In this document: one piece after another, positions 55,314 to 63,757 of the stretch
How positions within the stretch are numbered: position 1 is the stretch's first letter
How the letters are laid out: each line of letters opens with the position of its first letter
Assembly (NCBI RefSeq): GCF_900243745.1
Contig: NZ_LT984798.1
Coordinates: forward strand, 3,060,001 to 3,124,000
Source: Desulfovibrio sp. G11
Lineage (GTDB): Bacteria; Desulfobacterota; Desulfovibrionia; Desulfovibrionales; Desulfovibrionaceae
Reading direction: 5' to 3'
DNA length: 64,000 nt
Translations under genes and position numbers: made by a program
The notes under the pieces: generated by a model
Seen by the model: only the letters and a program-made list of their open reading frames with translations
Told to the model about the DNA's origin: nothing
Database searches by the model: none

Positions 55314-56756
55314 ATGTTTCAGAAATATTTTTCTTTTGCAGAAGCCCGCCGTTTTTACAGTATCGGCCTGCCGATTTTTATTGCGCAGCTTTCACAGACC
55401 GGCATGACATTTGTTGATACCGCCATGGCCGGGCAGTATAGCGCCGAGCACATGGCCGCTGTGGCCGTTGGCAGCAGCGTATGGGTTCCCATATCCTTGT
55501 TGGGTATCGGTTGCCTGCTGGCCTTGCCGCCCCTGAGCGCACAGGTTGTCGGGGCGGGCAGACCTGAAAAGGCGGCCCATTTATTGCGGCAGGGCTTGTG
55601 GCTGACCTTGGGGCTGAGCATCGTTCTGATGAGCCTTTTTTATACAATTTCTTGGAATATGGAATCATTTGGCCTGAATCCGGAAATGGCGCACATTTCC
55701 GGAGGCTTTTTGCGGGCCATCATGTGGGGGCTGCCGGGCTTCATGCTGTTTGTGAACTTGCGCAGTTTTCTTGAGGGCTTTGCCCGCACCCGGCCAGCCA
55801 TGATCATCGGTATGCTTGGCCTGACCGTAAACATACCTTGTAATTTTATCTTTATTTACGGCAAATTCGGCATGCCCGAACTGGGCGGCGTTGGTTGTGG
55901 GGTAGCTACGGCCATAAGTTTTTGGTCTATGGCACTGGGTATGTTTTTTTATTTGCACCGGGACCCGCAATGTGCCCAGGTGCGCCCGTTATTTATGCCA
56001 CTTTGGCGTAACTGCAGAAAAACGGGTGAAAAACCTGCCCGGGAAGCACAGGAAAACTGCCTGCCGCGTTTTGATGCACCCCTGATCTGGCGGATTTTAC
56101 GCATCGGCATGCCTGGCGCTCTGGCCTTGTTCTTTGAGGTTTCACTTTTCGCTCTCAGCGCCATCCTGCTGGCCCCCTTGGGGACCATTATGGTGGCTGG
56201 ACACCAGATCGCCCTCAACTTCGGTTCACTGGCCTTTATGGTTCCGCTTTCTCTTTGCATGACCGTGACGATCCGCGTGGGCCGCTGCCTGGGCGCACAG
56301 GACCTGGAACGAGCCAGAATGGCCGCGCGTACGGCCCTTGTACTCAGCGTTGTTTTTGCCCTGATAATTGCTGCCATCACCATATCGTTCCGGCAGAATA
56401 TCGTGCGCATTTATACGGACAATCCGGAAGTAACTGCTTTGGCCATGCACCTGTTGCTTTTTCAGGCGGCCTATCAGGTGGTGGATGGCCTTCAGGTCAC
56501 AGGTATAGGAATTTTGCGGGGCTATAACGATACACGTGTTATTTCCATCATCTGTTTTATTGCCTACTGGGTCATTGGCCTGCCCCTGGGCTTCACGCTG
56601 GCACGCACCAATATTATTGTGCCGTATCTGGGAGCTGAGGGTTTCTGGATTGCCTATATTGTAGCTTTGGGCTTCGGCGCTCTGTGCTACCTGTCGCGAG
56701 TGCGCTTTCTGCACAGTCTTGCACCGCAGGTGGTGTTCAGCCGCATAAGGCGATGA
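55314..56756 (+). CDS. MATE family efflux transporter
   Basis: A 480-residue polytopic protein with twelve predicted membrane segments, typical of NorM-type multidrug/toxin exporters driven by sodium or protons. Recognisable features include LPIFIAQLSQTGMTFVDTAM, HMAAVAVGSSVWVPISLLG in the N-half and the repeated pattern GHQIALNFGSLAFMVPLSL in the C-half. ATG 55314 is chosen because the protein then starts at the usual distance from the first helix. The frame is open from TTG 55215, but those codons look non-coding; neither has a strong Shine-Dalgarno. Substrates are unknown. Confidence 0.88.
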   Translation: MFQKYFSFAEARRFYSIGLPIFIAQLSQTGMTFVDTAMAGQYSAEHMAAVAVGSSVWVPISLLGIGCLLALPPLSAQVVGAGRPEKAAHLLRQGLWLTLGLSIVLMSLFYTISWNMESFGLNPEMAHISGGFLRAIMWGLPGFMLFVNLRSFLEGFARTRPAMIIGMLGLTVNIPCNFIFIYGKFGMPELGGVGCGVATAISFWSMALGMFFYLHRDPQCAQVRPLFMPLWRNCRKTGEKPAREAQENCLPRFDAPLIWRILRIGMPGALALFFEVSLFALSAILLAPLGTIMVAGHQIALNFGSLAFMVPLSLCMTVTIRVGRCLGAQDLERARMAARTALVLSVVFALIIAAITISFRQNIVRIYTDNPEVTALAMHLLLFQAAYQVVDGLQVTGIGILRGYNDTRVISIICFIAYWVIGLPLGFTLARTNIIVPYLGAEGFWIAYIVALGFGALCYLSRVRFLHSLAPQVVFSRIRR

Positions 56757-56812
56757 GGCAGGCCGCCTGCGCGACAATCCTTCGACAGGCGCGTCGGGCT
56801 GGCATGGAAAGG

Positions 56813-58312
56813 TCACTGTTTGCGGCGGCGGGCCATTTTCCAAGTATATTTCATGACGGACAACAGTTCGTTGAGTCCTGGTTTGCTGTTGAACAGGCCG
56901 CTTGTTCCCTCGGCTTCACTCAGTGGTTCCAGAACCGGCTCCTCACTGATTTCTTCAAGCGTGTTCCTGCCCTGTGCATGCTGCCGGGCGTCTGAAGGTG
57001 TTTGCACGAAACGCGCCGCTCCAACCTGATCCTGATCGTGCCCCCACGGCGGGACAGGTAACGGATGGGAACTCGTTTCGCGCGGCACTGCGTCCGCGGA
57101 ATTTGACCGGGAAACGGCGTCTGATGCCGCGCTGCCGGACCGGCCTGTAACGGTTCCAGCTGGTTGCGAATTTTCCATTGCCCTGGCGGCTTCAGCCTGT
57201 TCGGCATTTTCACGTTGCCGGGCCGCCTGACGTGTGGCGCGCCACTGTGTTTCCGCCGCTTCCTGTCGGCGTTTTTCTTCCTGCTGGCGGGCCAGACCTT
57301 CCAGATTGGCCCGTATGTCGTCAGCCAGTGTTCCGGCGGCGGCTCCCATGATGCGGCCAAGGCTGTCTTCCAGCTTTTCCAGCATGTGCTGTGGCTGGTC
57401 GGCGCTCAGGCAGGTCTGGGCCAGACGTTCAGTCATCTGACGGCGGGGGATAAGCTCATGCCCGTGGGATAGTACTTCTGCGGCCTCATCGTATCTTTCC
57501 TGCCGTATGAGCTGAAAAGATTCGGACAGAAAAGGGTTTTTTGCTTCGGGGTCTTCCCTGAGCAGACCCGCATAGACTGCCCGCGCGCGATGCCAGTTTT
57601 TAGCCCGCACAAAGGTCGCTGCGGCAAGGCCAAGGTAGTGACGATAGCGGGCCATATCGCCCTTGCCCTTCCACGCCACGGCCATGCCGAGCTGAGCCTG
57701 TCCCTGGATAAGGGCGCCGCCCAAAGCACGCTGAAAAGCGTTGATGGCCGTATTCCACTGCCGCTGTTGCAGGCACTGCATGCCTACGCGAAAATAATCC
57801 TCGGGCTGGCGCACTGGCTTGAGCAGCATGCCATAGGTATCAAGGGCCTGATCAAAAGCACTGGTATCCGTGTATTGCCGGGCAGCCTGCAACTGCTGCG
57901 TGCCTGATGCCGTGGCGGCAAGTGAATCCAGGTGCGTTTTCAGCACATTGATGGAGTAGGGGCGCGCAAGAAGGGCGCTGGCTCCACATCCCAGGGTTCT
58001 GAGTTGCTCGGCCTCACTGTCATTGGGCAGCAGAAGAAGAATGGGCAGTCCGAGAAGCAGGGGGTGCAGCCGCAGGATGGCACAAAACTGTTCGCCATCC
58101 ATATCAGCCAGTTTTTGGGAGCAAACTACGATGTCAGGCGTGAAACCAGGGCCGGAAGCATCGAGGCCTGCCAGCATTCGGGCAGCCTCTATGCCTGAGG
58201 TCATGCATTCAACCCGGCTGGCTCCGGCCTCTCGCAGGGCACGACGGTCAAGGCTTGACAGCGATTCACTTTCGCAGAGAAGGAGTATGTTCAGGCCGGC
58301 GGGGCGGGTCAT
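56813..58312 (-). CDS. Receiver-domain protein with TPR region and disordered tail
   Basis: A 499-residue protein. Residues about 7-130 form a CheY-like receiver: the phospho-acceptor Asp is probably in DIVVCSQKLADMDGEQF and the conserved Lys is replaced (LLARPYS). Residues about 140-320 contain TPR-like helical repeats (DYFRVGMQCLQQRQWNTAIN, AFQRALGGALIQGQ). A charged coiled coil (RQQEEKRRQEAAE) and a low-complexity tail follow, then a short conserved-looking end (GLNELLSVMKYTWKM). No output DNA-binding domain is present, so it may be a scaffold or signalling adaptor. The lost Lys suggests atypical phosphorylation. Confidence 0.75.
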   Translation of the reverse strand: MTRPAGLNILLLCESESLSSLDRRALREAGASRVECMTSGIEAARMLAGLDASGPGFTPDIVVCSQKLADMDGEQFCAILRLHPLLLGLPILLLLPNDSEAEQLRTLGCGASALLARPYSINVLKTHLDSLAATASGTQQLQAARQYTDTSAFDQALDTYGMLLKPVRQPEDYFRVGMQCLQQRQWNTAINAFQRALGGALIQGQAQLGMAVAWKGKGDMARYRHYLGLAAATFVRAKNWHRARAVYAGLLREDPEAKNPFLSESFQLIRQERYDEAAEVLSHGHELIPRRQMTERLAQTCLSADQPQHMLEKLEDSLGRIMGAAAGTLADDIRANLEGLARQQEEKRRQEAAETQWRATRQAARQRENAEQAEAARAMENSQPAGTVTGRSGSAASDAVSRSNSADAVPRETSSHPLPVPPWGHDQDQVGAARFVQTPSDARQHAQGRNTLEEISEEPVLEPLSEAEGTSGLFNSKPGLNELLSVMKYTWKMARRRKQ

Positions 58313-58415
58313 GTCATTCCTTGGCGGACAGGGAGAGTTCCTGGAGGCGAAGGGGCTGTTGCCGCCGTGCTCCTGTACTGAATGCTACAGGGATGATGGC
58401 GTATAGGCAAGGGCC

Positions 58416-58820
58416 TCAGCGGGCAAAAGGGATAATGCGGGCCTGTCTGCCTGCGGCATTACTGCTGTATTCCGCCTCATTCTGAATTCCCTGATAGGTC
58501 GCATGACAATAGGGGCAACACAGGGAGCCACGGGCGCGCTCCAGGCGAATGAGTCCGCCTTCGTATTCATAGCAGCGAGGGCAGAAGGGACCTTGGCGCA
58601 ATCCACCGGCAGACAGCCAGTAAAATCCTTTTTCAAGGGTCAGTGTTTCGGCAAGACAGATGGCATCTTCCAGATTTTTCAGGCGTGCCTTAAGCATGCT
58701 TATCTCATCGTGCAGGGCAATGCCGCGTGACTGCACTTCCATGAGCAGCCGTCGCGCCTTGTCGTGGCGCCCTGCGGCGAAGAGATCATTAATTTCTTTG
58801 AACAGGCGATAGTCCAGCAT
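58416..58820 (-). CDS. Zinc-ribbon protein of unknown function
   Basis: A 134-residue protein. The N-terminal half is helical with a predicted coiled coil (DEISMLKARLKNLEDAICLA). The C-terminal half has a rubredoxin-like knuckle pair, CPRC and CPYC, separated by about 20 residues (GPFCPRCYEYEGG ... LCCPYCHATY), which should bind one zinc. ATG 58820 has GGGGAAG six bases upstream; GTG 58835 is an in-frame alternative. It is upstream of and co-directional with the receiver/TPR gene (about 100 bp gap). No family name is recognised. Confidence 0.72.
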   Translation of the reverse strand: MLDYRLFKEINDLFAAGRHDKARRLLMEVQSRGIALHDEISMLKARLKNLEDAICLAETLTLEKGFYWLSAGGLRQGPFCPRCYEYEGGLIRLERARGSLCCPYCHATYQGIQNEAEYSSNAAGRQARIIPFAR

Positions 58821-58968
58821 ACTTTTCTTCCCCACTAGGCAGCCTATCGGAGCGGAGCTAAAAAGCTTTAGGCCGGGCCGGGAAGTGTTTTTGCTTGTTA
58901 ATTAAATAAAAACTTTATGTTAGGTGGCATTGAAAGTTTTCTAGAAAGCTTATGGAAAAGCCGTTTTC

Positions 58969-59583
58969 CTACATTTTTCGCCGTGAGATGGGTTCAAGCG
59001 AACGCAGCATTTCACGAAAGCGGCGTTCTTCTTCCGGATCAATATCATCAGAAAGAACCGTGCCGTGCAGCAGCCGGCTGTGCAGCATGTCTGCCTCTTT
59101 GCGCGCCCCGGCCTTGCGCACCATGTCGGTAGCGGCGTCAGGCACAGGGGAAAGGACTTCCTCATGCAGGCGCTGTTCGGCTTTTTCCTGAGCCTCGGCG
59201 GCACGGCGCAGCACGTCCTCGTTGACCATGATCGGTGCTTCGGCCCGCATGGCCAGAGCTATGGCATCCGAAGGGCGGCAGTCCACACGTACGCGCCCGC
59301 CGGGGCCTTGCAGCACCAGCAGGGCAAAAAATACCCCATCCTTGAGATCGGTGATTTCCACTTTGACAAGCCCGGCCTTGAGCGCCCTCAGTGCCATAAG
59401 CAAAAGATCGTGCGTAAGGGGCCGGGGCAGGTTTTCTTTATTGAGTACAAGCGAAACGGCCATGGCTTCCATTGCCCCCACCCAGACGGGCAGTACGATC
59501 TCTCCTTCCATTTCGCGCAGTATCACTATGGGGGTTTTGGTCTGCGGGTCAATGGTCAGGCCGAAAACACGCATCTCTACCAT
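58969..59583 (-). CDS. Bifunctional nuclease family protein (DUF151)
   Basis: A 204-residue protein with the DUF151/BFN domain: MVEMRVFGLTIDPQTKTPIV, LPVWVGAMEAMAVSLVL, and the conserved VDCRPSDAIALAMRAEAPI. The family includes proteins reported to have DNase/RNase activity and plant BBD nucleases. The acidic C-terminus (DDIDPEEERRFREMLRSLEP) is a typical extension. Its start overlaps the miaB stop by seven bases, so the two are translationally coupled, as seen in related genomes. Confidence 0.87.
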   Translation of the reverse strand: MVEMRVFGLTIDPQTKTPIVILREMEGEIVLPVWVGAMEAMAVSLVLNKENLPRPLTHDLLLMALRALKAGLVKVEITDLKDGVFFALLVLQGPGGRVRVDCRPSDAIALAMRAEAPIMVNEDVLRRAAEAQEKAEQRLHEEVLSPVPDAATDMVRKAGARKEADMLHSRLLHGTVLSDDIDPEEERRFREMLRSLEPISRRKM

Positions 59584-60941
59584 GGCTCCCCCGTGCGCAC
59601 GGCCAGCAGGCTGTGCTTCTTGGCCTCTGTAATGACGGTTTGCACCAGAAAACCTGTGTGATCAGCCCCGGCGGGCAACGGTACATGCACCGGTACTCCG
59701 TACGGGTCACGCCCCTGCCAGCTTGGTTCGGCACTTTCGCCCGGTTTGGGGCTTGGGCCTTCCATGAGCAGGGTTGTCTTGTCCCTGTTTTCAACCCGGG
59801 CCGCCAGCCAGCGTGCTCCCAGGTCGTCCTGGAGGGCCTGAAGCCGCCGCAGCCTGTCCTGGGCCACGTCCGGAGCGATTTTACCTGGAAAAAGCGCGGC
59901 TCTGGCTCCAGGCCTGTCGGAATATATGAAAGAAAAGCTGGACATGAAGTTGCAGGCACGCATCATGGCAAGTGTGTCCTGAAAGTCTTCTTCCGTTTCA
60001 CCGGGAAAAGCCACAATCAGGTCAGTGGACAGGGCGAGGTCCGGCCTTGCGGCGCGCAGATCGTCCACAAGGCGCAAGAAGGCCGCGCTGTCGTACCGGC
60101 GGCGCATGCTCCTGAGTACCACATCTGATCCGGCCTGCAGGGGAAGGTGCAGACGGGGGCATAGCTGGGGCAATTCCGCAAAAGCGGCTACGTCTTCCGG
60201 TCCCATATCCTTGGGGTGAGGGGTGACATAGCGCAGGCGCTCAAGCCCGGGCAGACCGGCCACCTGGCGTAAAAGCTGTGCAAAGCTTGTTCCATCGCCG
60301 CTTTTATCCTGGCCGAAGGCATTGACATTCTGCCCCAGCAGTGTGATCTCGCGCGCGCCCCGCTCGAGCACGGCGCGGCATTCATCAAGGATAGCGGCTG
60401 CCGAGCGCGATTTCTGGCGTCCCCGGGTAAAGGGAACAATGCAATACGCGCAAAAGTTGTCGCAGCCTTGCATGATGTTGACAAAGGCCACCGGGCCTGA
60501 GGAGGATCCGGATGTTCCCGGACCGGCCTCGCGTTCGATATAGTGGCTGGTGAAATCCAGCAATGACAAGTGCAGGGTCGGCTCTTCCAGCAGGCGTTCG
60601 ATTGCTGCAGGCGCACCGCTTATGCCGTCGCTGCCCGCCACCAGGCGCACCTGGCTTTCCTTGCTGAAAAACCCTTCACCCAATTGCTGCGCCACGCAGC
60701 CTGCGACCCCTACCAGCACATCGGGATTGCCGCCAGTAACGTGGCGGATGCGGCCAAGGGCGCTCATGACCTTTTGTTCCGGTTTTTCACGCACGGAACA
60801 GGTATTGACAACCACCACCTGCGCATCTTCAAGTGAAGCTTCAACAAACCCGCGAGCTGTGAGGGCACGGCCCAGCCACTGGGAGTCGTGCACGTTCATC
60901 TGGCAGCCGAACGTAATGATATGATAAGATTTTTCGATCAT
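59577..60941 (-). CDS. miaB: tRNA-2-methylthio-N6-dimethylallyladenosine synthase MiaB
   Basis: A radical SAM methylthiotransferase that makes ms2i6A at position 37 of tRNA. The 454-residue product has the N-terminal UPF0004 domain with three cluster cysteines (TFGCQMNVHDS, NTCSVREKPEQK, AGCVAQQ), the radical SAM motif GCDNFCAYCIVPFTRG, and a C-terminal TRAM domain (LLMEGPSPK...GRDPYGVPVHV). It lies between a DUF3467-like gene (five bases upstream) and the DUF151 gene (overlapping), forming a three-gene operon. Confidence 0.95.
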   Translation of the reverse strand: MIEKSYHIITFGCQMNVHDSQWLGRALTARGFVEASLEDAQVVVVNTCSVREKPEQKVMSALGRIRHVTGGNPDVLVGVAGCVAQQLGEGFFSKESQVRLVAGSDGISGAPAAIERLLEEPTLHLSLLDFTSHYIEREAGPGTSGSSSGPVAFVNIMQGCDNFCAYCIVPFTRGRQKSRSAAAILDECRAVLERGAREITLLGQNVNAFGQDKSGDGTSFAQLLRQVAGLPGLERLRYVTPHPKDMGPEDVAAFAELPQLCPRLHLPLQAGSDVVLRSMRRRYDSAAFLRLVDDLRAARPDLALSTDLIVAFPGETEEDFQDTLAMMRACNFMSSFSFIYSDRPGARAALFPGKIAPDVAQDRLRRLQALQDDLGARWLAARVENRDKTTLLMEGPSPKPGESAEPSWQGRDPYGVPVHVPLPAGADHTGFLVQTVITEAKKHSLLAVRTGEPW

Positions 60942-60946
60942 GACTA

Positions 60947-61321
60947 CTATTGTTCAATGTCCAGGTCTGCCTCGTACATGCCGGAGGCCTCTTCTTCTTC
61001 CAGGGCGGCCACGCGGTCTTCCAGCCAGTCCAGCACGGCGCGGGCGGTATGGTAATTGAGCAGGATGCGGCTGTGGATGCAGCGGGTAACTTCACGCGCA
61101 TCTTCTTCGCCCGGGATCATTTCGTGCCCGATGGAGCCGTCAGGAGCCACAAGCTGCTCGGAAAAAGCGGGCAGTGAGTCGCTTTCATGATAAAAATTCA
61201 TTTCTATTTCGCCCTGGGGGTTGATGCCCCCCCATACGCCGTGGGCCGTTTGCAGGCGGGCGTCTTCGTCCATTTTGTACCTGTAGCGGATTTTGGCGGG
61301 GTGTGCGTTGGCTTTGTTCAT
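60947..61321 (-). CDS. DUF3467-like small protein
   Basis: A 124-residue protein from ATG 61321, preceded by AAGGAA. Segments IRYRYKMDEDARLQTAHGVW followed by GGINPQGEIEMNFYHES, and CIHSRILLNYHTARAVLDWL followed by EDRVAALEEE resemble the DUF3467 fold (a beta-rich core ending with a helix after a conserved Arg). Function is unknown. Its stop lies five bases before the miaB start, so the two are probably co-expressed. The frame continues 27 codons upstream without a start signal. The family assignment is by eye and tentative. Confidence 0.65.
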   Translation of the reverse strand: MNKANAHPAKIRYRYKMDEDARLQTAHGVWGGINPQGEIEMNFYHESDSLPAFSEQLVAPDGSIGHEMIPGEEDAREVTRCIHSRILLNYHTARAVLDWLEDRVAALEEEEASGMYEADLDIEQ

Positions 61322-61502
61322 ACGGATTCCTTTTCTTCGTTCATGACGTATGGGGCAAAGGCATATGATAAAAAAGCTGTCCTGCCAAGTAAAGCCGGGC
61401 ATGACGGTCAGGAGCGCGTAAAACCGTGAACCGGCCGCTTCGCAGCCGCCGGTACATGATGGCGCGTTCGTATGAAGCCGACGGTATTTGCGCGCATGGC
61501 CC

Positions 61503-61530
61503 TTGACGATGCCCGTCCCTTGGTTAAACT
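61503..61530 (+). promoter_or_regulatory. Candidate promoter upstream of cysteine-motif protein
   Basis: TTGACG (61503-61508) and TAAACT (61525-61530) are 16 bp apart, placing transcription start after the ATG at 61472 and so supporting GTG 61622 as the translation start. The divergent gap 61322-61621 holds no other gene. Confidence 0.4.
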
Positions 61531-61621
61531 ATCAGTCGGGGAGTACGCGCGTCTGGTTGACGGATGTGGGCGTATTGCTTTGGCGGCGTGTTGCCGCGTA
61601 TTTTTCTTCCAAGGAGCGCAT

Positions 61622-62218
61622 GTGAGCGAGGTTAACAGTGCGGGCAACGAGGCCAGTGTAAAGACACACGACATCCAGCCCTATTTTGACATGGAAGGCT
61701 TCATGGTCATGAGCCAGGAAAAACGGCTCGGGGGGGCGGTGCTGGAGCGCCTGGTCGAATTGTGGGGCCAGTGGCTGCCGCAGTTGAAGGTATGTGAAAT
61801 CTCTACAGGCAAGATATCATATCTTGCGGTCTGGCTGCCGGAATCCATCGAGGTCGATGTGGACGAGGCTTGGGAAAAATCAGCATCTGACGGGTTTATG
61901 ATCAACAATCTCGCCCAGTTTATGTGCATGAGCGCTGTGCAGGCTATGCTGCCTCAGGTGGAAGATGCCGGCTGTGCTCCATCGCCCCGGCCCACGGAAG
62001 CACTGCGCGCGGCTCTGGAAAAAATGGGCCTTGAATACAGGCCCGGTTCGTCGGTGCTTATGCGCCGCTATGCAGTTGTTACGCATTTTCCTTTCCGCGG
62101 CGGCTGCGAAATCTGCCACCTTCAGTCCGAATGTCCCAAAGGGCAGGGACAGGCCGAAAGTGCCAGTATTCTGTTGCCCGGCTATGAACGCGGCTCGGAC
62201 GGCGGAATCAGCCAGTAA
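61622..62218 (+). CDS. Uncharacterised protein with C-terminal Cys motif
   Basis: A 198-residue protein starting at GTG 61622, preceded by AAGGAG (61611-61616) at a five-base spacing. The 50 codons upstream in frame look non-coding. The central part is mixed alpha/beta (GGAVLERLVELWGQWLPQLK; VWLPESIEVDVDEAWEKS). Near the C-terminus GGCEICHLQSECPKG gives three cysteines (CxxC and a third eight residues after the first) that could bind a metal or iron-sulfur cluster. No family is recognised. It is convergent with the DUF5334 gene downstream. Confidence 0.65.
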   Translation: MSEVNSAGNEASVKTHDIQPYFDMEGFMVMSQEKRLGGAVLERLVELWGQWLPQLKVCEISTGKISYLAVWLPESIEVDVDEAWEKSASDGFMINNLAQFMCMSAVQAMLPQVEDAGCAPSPRPTEALRAALEKMGLEYRPGSSVLMRRYAVVTHFPFRGGCEICHLQSECPKGQGQAESASILLPGYERGSDGGISQ

Positions 62219-62232
62219 GGTTCGGGGGGGGG

Positions 62233-62265
62233 GCGGCCTGAACGGCCGCTTCCCGCCTGTTTTTT
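62233..62265 (+). terminator. Weak terminator after cysteine-motif protein gene
   Basis: GCGGCC (62233-62238) pairs with GGCCGC (62244-62249), and a run of T follows about ten bases later. A run of ten G residues (62224-62233) immediately precedes the stem. Confidence 0.4.
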
Positions 62266-62554
62266 ACCGGCCTTCCATTACAAGGGTACGGGTTGCCCCC
62301 GCGGAGGTTCGTACCACCAGTTCCACCGTGCGCGCATTACGGGAAACGCTTTCCACCAGGCAGGTTTCGGTGGTGTCAGTGTCGTAATTGCGCACATCCA
62401 CCGTTTCGCCCGGCGAAGGGACACGGTCGGGGTTTACTTCTACAAGGTCGGTGGAGGCAGCGTCAAAACCATCCCAAGCCCGGATTTCCGGGGGAACACA
62501 CAGGGAAAAACTCAGGCTGCCCGCGAGGGCCGCTCCCATAAGCAGGTATTTCAT
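62264..62554 (-). CDS. DUF5334 family exported protein
   Basis: A 96-residue protein with an N-terminal signal sequence (MKYLLMGAALAGSLSFSLC) and a mature part beginning WDGFDAASTDLVEVNPDRV, then VRNYDTDTTETCLVESV, the DUF5334 pattern. Two cysteines are present; the one at the end of the hydrophobic stretch (SFSLCVPP) could be a weak lipobox. ATG 62554 lacks a clear Shine-Dalgarno. Its start codon shares bases with the divergent moaA start (CATG). Function unknown, likely periplasmic. Confidence 0.7.
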   Translation of the reverse strand: MKYLLMGAALAGSLSFSLCVPPEIRAWDGFDAASTDLVEVNPDRVPSPGETVDVRNYDTDTTETCLVESVSRNARTVELVVRTSAGATRTLVMEGR

Positions 62555-63647
62555 GCAGGCAGATGTAAATCCATTTCCGCTTCTTGGCAACAGGCATGAT
62601 GTTGAAGAAGGCGTGGGGACAGCTTGCGAGCGGGCAGACTTTTCTGCTCCTGCGCCTCTGGTGGACGGCCATGGCCGTGTTGTGCGTTATTTGCGACTTT
62701 CCGTCACGGATCGTTGTAATCTGCGCTGCATGTACTGCTGCAGCAATGCCAGACAGACCTGTATTCCACATACGCAGGTACTGCGGTATGAGGAAATGGC
62801 GCGTATGGTCGGCATTATGGCCCGCCTTGGGGTGACCAAGGTGCGCCTGACCGGGGGGGAGCCGTTCGCGCGAAAAGGCTGTGACGGCTTTTTATATATG
62901 CTGCACTCGCGTTTTCCGGATATGGACCTGCGCCTTACTACCAACGGAACCTTGCTTGAGCCACATATTCCGCTGTTGCGTCAGGTGGGGGTCAAAGCCG
63001 TCAACTTGTCTCTGGACAGCTTTGACCGAGAAACTTTCGCCAAGGTTACGGGGCGCGACATGCAGCCTGCCGTGTTGTCGGCACTGGACAGGCTGCTGTC
63101 TGCGGGCATCAGGGTAAAGGTGAACGCCGTGGCCATGCGGGGCGTCAATGACGGGCAGATGGACGACTTTGTCCACGCGGTACGAACCATGCCCATTGAC
63201 CTGCGTTTTATTGAATTCATGCCTATGGGCAGCGGAACGCTCTGGAATGCCGGCACATTCTGGCCGGCTGCGGATATCCGCGCCGAAGCGGAACGTCGGG
63301 TACGCCTTGTCCCCGAAAAAGAAGACAGGGCCGAGGCCGGTCCCGCCCGTATGTTCCGGGTGAAAGGCGGCAAGGGGCGTCTCGGTTTTATTACCGCAGT
63401 CAGCTGCCATTTTTGCGGCTCCTGCAATCGGCTGCGACTCACTAGCGATGGCAATCTGCGCACCTGTCTTTTTGATGACAGGGAGTATGCCTTGCGCCAT
63501 TTTTTGCGCGACCCTGCCATGACAGACGCCGATATTGAGCGGACCATACGTAAGGCCTGCACGGAAAAACCTGTGGGAGCGGAATTGCTGGCAAACCGCT
63601 CCGGAGACGAGGTGGCCGCCAGGCAGATGGTAGGCATCGGCGGCTGA
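62553..63647 (+). CDS. moaA: GTP 3',8-cyclase MoaA
   Basis: A radical SAM enzyme catalysing the first step of molybdopterin synthesis from GTP. The 364-residue product has the N-terminal cluster motif VTDRCNLRCMYCCSN, LTGGEP, the C-terminal cluster motif CHFCGSCNRLRLTSDGNLRT followed by CLF, and the terminal Gly-Gly (VGIGG) needed for activity. ATG 62553 gives about 35 residues before the usual start of the family (VDGHGRVVRYLRLSVTD); a GTG further in, after GAAGAAGGC, is an alternative. The longer frame from 62388 overlaps the divergent DUF5334 gene. A molybdenum/tungsten cofactor is expected in sulfate reducers (formate dehydrogenases). Confidence 0.93.
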   Translation: MQADVNPFPLLGNRHDVEEGVGTACERADFSAPAPLVDGHGRVVRYLRLSVTDRCNLRCMYCCSNARQTCIPHTQVLRYEEMARMVGIMARLGVTKVRLTGGEPFARKGCDGFLYMLHSRFPDMDLRLTTNGTLLEPHIPLLRQVGVKAVNLSLDSFDRETFAKVTGRDMQPAVLSALDRLLSAGIRVKVNAVAMRGVNDGQMDDFVHAVRTMPIDLRFIEFMPMGSGTLWNAGTFWPAADIRAEAERRVRLVPEKEDRAEAGPARMFRVKGGKGRLGFITAVSCHFCGSCNRLRLTSDGNLRTCLFDDREYALRHFLRDPAMTDADIERTIRKACTEKPVGAELLANRSGDEVAARQMVGIGG

Positions 63648-63757
63648 AGCCCGGTGGGGCCTATTTGAAAAAACAGGGCATTCGGTTATGCTGGCTGCGG
63701 TATGCGCACCTGTGGGGCTGCGCTGCCGGTATTATCCATCTGACCCGCAAGGAATCC

